NCBI GenBank assembly: GCA_003241695.1
Contig: QFPN01000006.1
Coordinates: 186,001 to 250,000 of the forward strand
Reading direction: 5' to 3'
DNA: 64,000 nt
Origin: Ancylobacter novellus
GTDB taxonomy: Bacteria; Pseudomonadota; Alphaproteobacteria; Rhizobiales; Methylopilaceae
Below, in pieces: positions 57,545 through 64,000 of this stretch. Within the stretch, counting starts at the first letter, position 1, and every line of letters starts with the position of its first letter. The notes beneath the pieces are model-generated. The model ran no database searches. It was not told the DNA's origin and saw nothing but the letters and a program-made list of their open reading frames with translations. The translations under genes and the position numbers were made by a program.

Positions 57545-60500
57545 ATGCTGCACGCAATCGTAAGGGCGTCCATCGCCAACCGCTGGATCGTGCTCGCCGC
57601 GGTCTTGCTAGTCTCCGCGCTCGGCGTCTGGAGCTTCCAGCGCCTTCCGATCGACGCGGTCCCGGACATCACCAACGTCCAGGTCCAGATCAACACCGAA
57701 GCCGAAGGCTATTCGCCGCTCGAGGTCGAGCAGCGGGTGACCTTTCCAGTCGAGACCGCTCTCGCAGGCCTACCGTCGCTCGAGCTGACACGCTCGGTCT
57801 CGCGCTACGGCCTGAGCCAAGTGACGGTCGTCTTCAAGGACGGGACCGACATCTACTTCGCCCGCCAGCTCATTAGTGAGCGGCTGTCGAGCGTCCGGTC
57901 GGAGCTGCCGCAGGGCGTCGAACCGACGCTCGGGCCGATCGCCACGGGCCTCGGCGAGATCTTCATGTACACGGTCGAGGCCGAGCCCGGGGCGAAGAAC
58001 CCGCAGGGCAAGGAGTGGACCCCGGAGGAGCTTCGGACGCTGCAGGACTGGGTGGTCCGGCCACAGCTCCGCAACACGCCGGGAGTGACCGAGATCAACA
58101 CGATCGGCGGTTACGAGCGGCAGTACCACGTCACGCCGTCGCCCCAGAAGCTCTGGGCGCATGGCCTGACCATGGCCGACGTCTCGACCGCGCTTCAGCG
58201 CAACAACAACAACGTCGGGGCCGGCTACGTCGAGCGTCACGGGGAGCAGCAGCTCATCCGCGTCATCGGCCAATCGACGGGGATCGAGGATCTCAGGAAC
58301 ATCCTCATCGCCCAGAAGGAGGGCGTGGCGATCCGCGTCGGCGACGTCGCCGACGTCATCCTCGGCGAGGAGCTTCGAACGGGCGCCGCCACCAAGAACG
58401 GCAAAGAGGTCGTGCTTGCGACTGTCTTCATGCTGGTTGGCGAGAACAGCCGCGTGGTCTCGCAGGCGGTTTCGGCGCGCCTTGATGAAGCCGCCAAGGC
58501 GCTCCCCAAGGGCGTTGTTGCCAAGCCGCTCTACGATCGCACCGCTCTGGTCGAGCGTACGATCTGGACGGTCGAGAAGAACCTGCTCGAGGGCGCGGCC
58601 CTCGTCGTGATCGTGCTGTTCGTGCTGCTCGGCAACATCCGCGCGGCGCTGATCACCGCGGTCATCATCCCGGTCTCCATGCTCATCACGCTGACCGCGA
58701 TGGTCGGCAGCAAGGTGTCGGGCAACCTGATGAGCCTCGGCGCGCTCGACTTCGGCCTAATCGTCGACGGCGCCGTGATCATTGTCGAGAACTGCCTCAG
58801 GCGCTTTGGACTGGAGCAGCACAGGCTCGGCCGGCTTTTGACGCGTGACGAGCGCTTCAAGCTCGCTGAGGACGCGACCGTCGAGGTCATCAAGCCGAGC
58901 ATGTTCGGGGTGCTGATCATCGGCATCGTCTATCTGCCCGTCTTCTCCCTCACGGGCGTCGAGGGGAAGATGTTCCACCCGATGGCCTTCACGGTCGTGG
59001 CGGCTCTAACCGCTGCGCTCGTCCTTTCGCTGACGCTGGTGCCCGCTGCGGTCGCCATGTTCGTGACAGGCCGCGTCGCCCACAAGGACAGCGTCGTGAT
59101 GCGGGCCATGCGGGCCGGCTACAAGCCGCTGCTCTGGCTGTCGCTCAAGCTGCGCTACCTGCTGGTTTTGGCCGCGGTCGTCCTGGTCGCGGGCAGCGCG
59201 CTGCTCGCCTCGAAGCTCGGCTCGGAGTTCATCCCCAACCTCGACGAGGGCGACATCGCCCTTCACGCGCTGCGAGTGCCCGGGACCAGCCTCACACAGG
59301 CGGTCAAGATGCAGGAGCAGCTCGAGGAGGCGGTGAAGAGCCTTCCCGAGGTCGACCAGGTGGTGGCGAAAATCGGCACGGCCGAGATTGCGACCGACCC
59401 GATGCCTCCGAGCGTCGCGGACACCTACGTGCTGCTGAAGCCGCGCGACCAGTGGCCGGACCCGAAGAAGCTGAAGACGGATCTCGTCGAGGAGCTGCAG
59501 GCGGTCACGGCCAAGATCCCCGGGAACAACTACGAGTTCACCCAGCCGATCCAGATGCGGTTCAACGAGCTGCTCTCCGGCGTGCGCTCGGACGTCGCCG
59601 TGAAGGTCTTCGGAGACGACCTCGACGTCCTGCTCAAGACGGGCCAGGCGATCGAGGACATCATGGCGGCGGTCCCCGGCGCTCAGGACGCCAAGGTCGA
59701 GCAGGTCACTGGCCTGCCCACGCTCCAGATCACGCCCGACGCGAAGGCGCTTGCGCGCTATGGCTTGAGCGTGGCCGACGTCCAGGACGTGGTCACGGCT
59801 TCCATGCGCGGCGTCGAGGCAGGGTCGATCTTCGAGGGCGACCGCCGCTTCGACGTGATCCTGCGCTTGCCGGAGAACATCCGCTCGAACGTCGACGAGA
59901 TCGGGCGGCTGCGCGTGCCCCTGCCGCGCCTGGCCTCGGACACGGAGGTCCACTCTATCCCGCTGTCCGAGGTCGCCAGGATTGAGACGGTCGTCGGGCC
60001 GAACCAGATCAGCCGCGAGAACGGCAAGCGTCGACTGGTGGTGACTGCGAACGTCCGCGAACGAGACCTCGGCTCCTTCGTCACGGATCTGCAGGCGCGC
60101 GTCCGCGACAATGTCGAGATCCCGGCCGGCTACTGGGTCGAATACGGCGGCACCTTCCAGCAGCTCATCTCGGCGGCCAAGACGCTACAGCTCGTCGTGC
60201 CTGCGGGACTGCTGCTGATCGTTCTGCTGCTCTACGGCCTGTTCCGGTCAGTGAAGGATGCGGCGATCGTGTTCTCGGGCGTTCCGCTCGCGCTCACGGG
60301 AGGCGTCGTGGCGCTCGCGCTCCGCGATATGCCTTTGTCGATCTCGGCGGGCGTTGGCTTCATCGCGCTCTCGGGCGTCGCCGTGCTGAACGGCGTCGTG
60401 ATGATCACGTTCATCCGCAGCCTGATCGATGAGGGTATGACCGTCGTCGACGCCACCTGGGAGGGCGCGCTCACGCGTCTTCGTCCGGTGCTTATGACGG

Positions 60501-60727
60501 CGCTCGTGGCGAGCCTCGGCTTCGTGCCGATGGCGTTCAACGTCGGTGCGGGTTCCGAGGTCCAGAGGCCGCTTGCGACGGTGGTCATCGGCGGCATCGT
60601 TTCGTCGTCGATCCTCACCCTGTTCGTGCTTCCGGCGCTCTACCGGATCCTGCATCGGCGCGGACGGAAACCCGCCGAGGATCCGAAGGCGCCTGCTGCC
60701 GACGCTGTCCCTGCGGGGGCCGCGTGA
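57545..60727 (+). CDS. czcA: Heavy-metal RND efflux pump CzcA
   Basis: The 1060-residue protein has 12 membrane helices in the RND pattern. Helix 4 reads DFGLIVDGAVIIVEN starting at Asp 402, the HME signature of the Zn/Co/Cd(Ni) class, distinct from the Cu/Ag class. Other signatures are IDAVPDITNVQVQINTEA at the N-terminus and RFNELLSGVRSDVAVKVFGDDLD in the pore domain. It expels metal from cytoplasm or periplasm with proton antiport. Its stop overlaps the next start. Confidence 0.96.
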   Translation: MLHAIVRASIANRWIVLAAVLLVSALGVWSFQRLPIDAVPDITNVQVQINTEAEGYSPLEVEQRVTFPVETALAGLPSLELTRSVSRYGLSQVTVVFKDGTDIYFARQLISERLSSVRSELPQGVEPTLGPIATGLGEIFMYTVEAEPGAKNPQGKEWTPEELRTLQDWVVRPQLRNTPGVTEINTIGGYERQYHVTPSPQKLWAHGLTMADVSTALQRNNNNVGAGYVERHGEQQLIRVIGQSTGIEDLRNILIAQKEGVAIRVGDVADVILGEELRTGAATKNGKEVVLATVFMLVGENSRVVSQAVSARLDEAAKALPKGVVAKPLYDRTALVERTIWTVEKNLLEGAALVVIVLFVLLGNIRAALITAVIIPVSMLITLTAMVGSKVSGNLMSLGALDFGLIVDGAVIIVENCLRRFGLEQHRLGRLLTRDERFKLAEDATVEVIKPSMFGVLIIGIVYLPVFSLTGVEGKMFHPMAFTVVAALTAALVLSLTLVPAAVAMFVTGRVAHKDSVVMRAMRAGYKPLLWLSLKLRYLLVLAAVVLVAGSALLASKLGSEFIPNLDEGDIALHALRVPGTSLTQAVKMQEQLEEAVKSLPEVDQVVAKIGTAEIATDPMPPSVADTYVLLKPRDQWPDPKKLKTDLVEELQAVTAKIPGNNYEFTQPIQMRFNELLSGVRSDVAVKVFGDDLDVLLKTGQAIEDIMAAVPGAQDAKVEQVTGLPTLQITPDAKALARYGLSVADVQDVVTASMRGVEAGSIFEGDRRFDVILRLPENIRSNVDEIGRLRVPLPRLASDTEVHSIPLSEVARIETVVGPNQISRENGKRRLVVTANVRERDLGSFVTDLQARVRDNVEIPAGYWVEYGGTFQQLISAAKTLQLVVPAGLLLIVLLLYGLFRSVKDAAIVFSGVPLALTGGVVALALRDMPLSISAGVGFIALSGVAVLNGVVMITFIRSLIDEGMTVVDATWEGALTRLRPVLMTALVASLGFVPMAFNVGAGSEVQRPLATVVIGGIVSSSILTLFVLPALYRILHRRGRKPAEDPKAPAADAVPAGAA

Positions 60728-61206
60728 TGCGCAGGACAGCCAGACGTGCGACTGCCGCCGCGATCATCGTCGCGGCGGCCGGCGGGATCGCGCCGACCTC
60801 GGCGCGGGCGCTCGACGAGGATGTCATGACCAACATCCTGTCTCCGATCTACCTCGCGAAGAACCTCACGGCGGTCTGCGCGAAGCTCGACCAGAGCTTC
60901 ATAGAGGACACCCGCGGCAGGACCGGGACTGCTGCGGAGGTCACGCAACGGATGGTCGACCAGGTTCTGGCGACCATGACGCGGGACGAGGCGGCGCCAA
61001 TCGTCGTCGCCGCGGCGCGCCATGCCCGCGCGGTCGGCCTCGGAATGATCCGGGCACAGTCCGGCGGCTCCGTAGATGACCAGACCGAGCGGGTGAAGCG
61101 GCTCTGCGAACGCACGGCCGAACCGTTCGTCAGGGGCGTGGTCGAGGACCACGAAACCCGCCCCGACTTCTTCGAACAGATGCTCCGCGACGCACGGCAG
61201 GGATGA
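60727..61206 (+). CDS. Exported protein in the czc operon
   Basis: The ATG at 60727 overlaps the czcA stop (TGATG). The 159-residue product has a signal peptide (ATAAAIIVAAAGGIAPTSARA) and a helical mature part with two cysteines (LTAVCAKLDQS and KRLCERTAEPF). Unknown family. Operon membership suggests a periplasmic accessory of the czc pump. Confidence 0.65.
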   Translation: MRRTARRATAAAIIVAAAGGIAPTSARALDEDVMTNILSPIYLAKNLTAVCAKLDQSFIEDTRGRTGTAAEVTQRMVDQVLATMTRDEAAPIVVAAARHARAVGLGMIRAQSGGSVDDQTERVKRLCERTAEPFVRGVVEDHETRPDFFEQMLRDARQG

Positions 61207-61255
61207 GCGCTTCCCGGCGCCGTCCCGTTTTCCCGATCACATGACTGGATACGAC

Positions 61256-61603
61256 ATGACCAAGTTCTCCACCCGCCGGGCCGCGCTCGCGGCGGTCGCC
61301 TTAGCGGTGCTTGCTGGAGGCGCCGCGGAAGCGACGGCCGCTGGCCCCGCCTCGCCAAGCATCTACGACGCGCCCCCGGAGCGGCACTGGCTTTTCAAGC
61401 CGCTCGGGACGCCGCTCAAGCCCGACCAGATGGTTCGGAGCAAGTGCGACATGGCGAAGGCGTACGTTCATGGCGGGCCGGGCCACGAACGGGCCTCGCC
61501 CCACTACCGCGACAAGCACCGCTATCGGGCGCGGAACTTCAAGGGCTACCCCAAGAAGCCCGGCTGCTGGCTCGAGCCTCCCGCAGGCTGGAGGCATCCT
61601 TGA
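61256..61603 (+). CDS. Small exported protein downstream of the czc operon
   Basis: The 115-residue product has a signal peptide (STRRAALAAVALAVLAGGAAEATAAG) and a basic, His/Tyr/Cys-containing mature part (HYRDKHRYRARNFKGYPKKPGCWLEPP). A Tat-like RR occurs near the start, but without the full consensus. Family unknown. It is placed 49 bases after the previous gene and probably belongs to the same transcript. Confidence 0.55.
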   Translation: MTKFSTRRAALAAVALAVLAGGAAEATAAGPASPSIYDAPPERHWLFKPLGTPLKPDQMVRSKCDMAKAYVHGGPGHERASPHYRDKHRYRARNFKGYPKKPGCWLEPPAGWRHP

Positions 61604-61752
61604 CGCTGTCAGGTCCGACGCTGGCCTCCCTTCTCGACGACCGCGGGAACTCGCTCACGGTCATGCGGCTGCTCGCGGCAGTCGCTGTGGTCTCTGTCGC
61701 TGAAGCGCAGATGGTCGGACGGAGCCTCCCCCGATCCTGCGATGGGGGCCAC

Positions 61753-62121
61753 ATGAGCCGAGCCGCGAAACTGCTCCTCGTCCTTCGTGGGCTCGTAAGG
61801 ACTACCGTCGTCGCTCTGATCGCGGCGGCCGTCCTGATGGCCGCTTCGGCGCACTCCGGAGCGGCCTCAGCCGTCGCGCCGGATTCAAACTCCGGAACGG
61901 GCGCTACGATCGTCCAGTCGATTGCCCCCGACGTGGACCGCGCGAATTCGGGCGGATGCAGCTTGACCGCCGAATGCTGCGGAGCGTGCGTCGCGTCCTT
62001 GCGTACGTCCGAGACGATGACGATCCCCGTCGAGACCGAGGCGCTGGAGCGGAGTTGGCCGAGGCCGTATCGGCCCGCGGCGTTTACCGTCTGCCATACG
62101 CCTCCTCCACGAGCGGGATGA
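61753..62121 (+). CDS. Small Cys-containing membrane/exported protein
   Basis: The 122-residue protein starts at the ATG at 61753, has a hydrophobic N-terminal segment (VVALIAAAVLMAASAHSG) and a cluster of cysteines (GGCSLTAECCGACVASL). Such a cluster could bind metal. The context, between czc and a Crp/Fnr gene, suggests metal homeostasis. No family recognised. Confidence 0.5.
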   Translation: MSRAAKLLLVLRGLVRTTVVALIAAAVLMAASAHSGAASAVAPDSNSGTGATIVQSIAPDVDRANSGGCSLTAECCGACVASLRTSETMTIPVETEALERSWPRPYRPAAFTVCHTPPPRAG

Positions 62122-62224
62122 ACGGATCCGCCGGCGCGCAGAGCGCTGACCGTTAATTCCCGCCTCGTCGATCCGCCATGGCGTTGCCGCGCGGAGAGAG
62201 GCGATCGTCCAGAGACACCAGGAT

Positions 62225-62887
62225 ATGCTTGCTCACGTCAATGGCAGCCGGGAGGGCCGCTCCGAGCCCCCGGGGCTGCTCCAACTCATCGAGGCCTCGG
62301 TCATAGGACTCGGCTCGCGCCGGATCCGCCTCGGCCGCAAGCGGCGCATGGCGCTGCCCGACGATCTCGCCGCGGTGTTGGTGGTCATCACCGGGAGACT
62401 CGTTGCCACCACGAACTCCATCCACGGTCACGAGACCTTCGTGGCCGACGTGGGTCCCGGGGAGCTGGTCGGTGAGGCGTTTGCGCTCGAGGGACCTCAG
62501 GTACCCTTGGCGGTCCGCGTCGAGGAGGCCGGCGAAACGTATTGGTTCGAGACCGCTCGCTTCGTCGCACTGCTCGAGTCGAACGCGGCTTTCGCCGCCG
62601 CAGCCGTTCGCGAGGTGTGCCGCCGGCAGAGCCGCATGCTGCAGCGCCTGGGCGAGATCGCGACGCTCCCGATGCCTCGACGGCTGGTCGCGGAACTCGC
62701 ACGGCTGGCGCAGGCGAGCCCCTCTGGGACGGTGATCCCGCGGCTGCCGACCCACGAAGATCTGGCGCGCCGCGTCGCCACGCAGCGCGAGGCGGTGACC
62801 AAAGAACTCAGCCGGCTCCGACGGAGTGGCGCCGTTCGGTCAGAGGGCGACGGCTTGCGGCTCGTGGGGGCCGGCTGGCGCGTTTGA
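62225..62887 (+). CDS. Crp/Fnr-family transcriptional regulator
   Basis: The 220-residue protein has a cyclic-nucleotide-binding-like beta domain (MALPDDLAAVLVVITGRLVATTNSIHGHETFVADVGPGELVGEAF) and a C-terminal winged helix (LPTHEDLARRVATQREAVTKELSRLRRSGAVRSEGDGLRLV). The FNR cysteines are absent, so oxygen sensing by an iron-sulfur cluster is unlikely. It may control the adjacent metal genes; this is only positional inference. A strong hairpin follows. Confidence 0.88.
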   Translation: MLAHVNGSREGRSEPPGLLQLIEASVIGLGSRRIRLGRKRRMALPDDLAAVLVVITGRLVATTNSIHGHETFVADVGPGELVGEAFALEGPQVPLAVRVEEAGETYWFETARFVALLESNAAFAAAAVREVCRRQSRMLQRLGEIATLPMPRRLVAELARLAQASPSGTVIPRLPTHEDLARRVATQREAVTKELSRLRRSGAVRSEGDGLRLVGAGWRV

Positions 62888-62907
62888 GACGGTCTGGACG
62901 AAGAAGC

Positions 62908-62935
62908 GGGCCAGCGTGGGGGAGCGCTGGCCCTT
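62908..62935 (+). terminator. Hairpin terminator after the Crp/Fnr gene
   Basis: A nine-base perfect stem GGGCCAGCG with CGCTGGCCC and an eight-base loop starts 20 bases after the stop codon. It is followed by TT rather than a full T-run, as often in GC-rich genomes. Confidence 0.6.
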
Positions 62936-63030
62936 CGGCGCCGCCGCGGGGTTGGGTGAGACGGAGGCGCCGAACCGGGAACCGCCGCGACGGAGCGCGG
63001 GATCCCCGGACGGGTTGCACGCTGGTTGGA

Positions 63031-63246
63031 TCAGCGGACGATCGGGTGGCTGTGCCCGCTGGCGTTCGGCGCGCGGTATGCTGACGCGTCGGCGCCGCCG
63101 AACAGCATCCGGGTGTCCGGGACGTTGTCGGAGAAATTGTGGCTGTCGGCGTGGTGCTGATTGGTCGAGTTGGACGGTTCGGAGGCCGCGGAAGCCAAAC
63201 CAGTCGAGGCGACGACGAGAACCGGGGCGCAAAGGATCGTCTTCAT
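63031..63246 (-). CDS. Small exported His/Ser-rich protein (71 aa)
   Basis: The product has a signal peptide (MKTILCAPVLVVASTGLASA) and a short polar mature region with several His and Asn residues (NSTNQHHADSHNFSDN, SGHSHPIVR). It is transcribed opposite to its neighbours. Family unknown; a periplasmic metal-binding function is possible on composition. Confidence 0.5.
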   Translation of the reverse strand: MKTILCAPVLVVASTGLASAASEPSNSTNQHHADSHNFSDNVPDTRMLFGGADASAYRAPNASGHSHPIVR

Positions 63247-63507
63247 GTGAATTCCACTCCAGTAATGGGCTCCAATCGAGCTTGTGGAGAGGCTATTTCG
63301 GCGACGACCCCGCGTATGTGGAAGGATTCACAACATCAGACACCAGTGCGTGAGTTTAACGAAACGTTAGCCATGCGGCTGTCTCACTTGCCGTTGTGCC
63401 CGCGGCATGCACGCACTGGATGCCGGACAAGGCCCTTGCGGCCTCGGTGCTTCGGTCGCTATGCACCCTCGATCGCCCGCCCCACCCGAAGGACTTGACC
63501 CGCTCAA

Positions 63508-63900
63508 ATGCCGATCGTCCCGATCACAAGGCAAGTCGTCCGGGTGCTTGTCGGCCTTGTGCTTGCGTTCGGCATTCTCGCCGCGCCTGCCGGGCATTCC
63601 GCGTCGCACGATCCGCTTGCGCTTGCCGCCGCCGAGGCCGAGCGGCACGCCGAGCTGGCGGCCGAGATCGCCGAGCACGGTCATGCCCACGACGACGGCG
63701 ACGCGGACGAACAGGCCCCGGGGCACTCTCATGGCCACAACTCGGGCGACCACCTACACGACAAAGCGGGCGTTCCTCCTGTCTTCGCCCTGGCCCTCTT
63801 GGCTGTCCATGACGTGACACTCACGGCCCGTGTGGAAGTCGGCCGTGAAGGGCCGCCCCCGGCCTTTAAGCGTCCTCCGAGATCCATCTTCGCCGCATGA
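63508..63900 (+). CDS. His-rich exported protein of the metal locus (130 aa)
   Basis: The N-terminus is hydrophobic (VVRVLVGLVLAFGILAAPAGHSASHD). The central region contains AEHGHAHDDGDADEQAPGHSHGHNSGDHLHD, a clear metal-binding type His/Asp cluster, then a second hydrophobic segment (PPVFALALLAVHDV). It resembles the gene at 54531-54914 in layout and in its position ahead of another likely efflux gene at the window end. Confidence 0.6.
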   Translation: MPIVPITRQVVRVLVGLVLAFGILAAPAGHSASHDPLALAAAEAERHAELAAEIAEHGHAHDDGDADEQAPGHSHGHNSGDHLHDKAGVPPVFALALLAVHDVTLTARVEVGREGPPPAFKRPPRSIFAA

Positions 63901-63953
63901 GCCGCGGCCGCTGACGGCGGCTGCATCCATTCGACGAACTCAGGATCATCTCA

Positions 63954-64000
63954 ATGAACGGACCACCCTCCGGGCGGCCCCGCGCGCGTATGCGCGCCGG
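63954..64000 (+). CDS. Start of a further gene (cut by window edge)
   Basis: An ATG at 63954 with the sequence CAGGATCATCTCA ahead of it opens a frame (MNGPPSGRPRARMR...) that is still open at 64000. By analogy with the czc locus it could be an outer-membrane efflux gene, but only 15 codons are visible. Confidence 0.3.
   Translation, partial: MNGPPSGRPRARMRA

Noticed and set aside
1..64000. CRISPR array
   Set aside because: No regularly spaced repeats of 24-40 bases were seen; the only repeats are the short iteron-like and palindromic ones listed.

Overview
The window reads as chromosome of a GC-rich alphaproteobacterium, most likely Hyphomicrobiales. The basis is the gene content: rho next to a HemJ-type oxidase, an sdhCDAB operon, an rpoN-hpf-ptsN cluster downstream of lptA-lptB, DUF1150 next to an Hsp20, and a mesaconyl-CoA hydratase-type MaoC protein of the ethylmalonyl-CoA pathway. 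I cannot name the genus.

Positions 1-24,750 are ordinary core genome. On the minus strand sdhC-sdhD-sdhA-(CPCC zinc protein)-sdhB-hemJ-rho is followed by two tandem sulfotransferase genes. Then come a TetR regulator, the MaoC hydratase, asd, an SDR protein, queG, an NDUFA9-like protein, tRNA-Leu(CAG), ribonuclease D, lptA, lptB, rpoN, hpf, ptsN, hsp20, rpmJ, a TPR protein and an alpha/beta hydrolase.

At 24,846 a tRNA-Phe gene begins but stops after its anticodon arm (24,888). A tyrosine recombinase gene follows at once. From there to about 40,230 lies an integrated plasmid-like element. It carries the integrase, two zinc-finger/HTH paralogues, a metallophosphoesterase, an AAA+ ATPase, a Rep_3-like replication initiator with iteron-like repeats, paired 16-bp palindromes, a second iteron array, and a plus-strand operon of small unknown proteins joined by GTGA overlaps. 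One of those genes is frameshifted, and a separate small gene upstream has an internal stop.

Positions 40,339-48,470 hold five minus-strand genes that are nearly contiguous: an NA37 nucleoid-associated-like protein, a RelA/SpoT alarmone-synthetase-like protein, and then a TerB-domain protein, a P-loop ATPase and an Lhr-like helicase. The last three match the Shango anti-phage system (SngA-SngB-SngC). The first two overlap by ATGA, are visibly AT-richer than their surroundings, and look like an additional module. This five-gene block is the most interesting part of the window.

Positions 48,575-64,000 begin with a decayed LysR gene and continue as a heavy-metal resistance region. Chromate genes (chrA and a rhodanese-ChrB protein), a NiCoT/RcnA-like exporter, a DedA/YqaA-like protein, an MFS exporter with a His-rich tail and an RcnR/CsoR-type repressor with a C-tract/G-tract operator lie on the minus strand. 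A czcCBA efflux operon, several small secreted proteins and a Crp/Fnr regulator lie mainly on the plus strand. The right end of the island and the missing 3' half of tRNA-Phe are not in the window.
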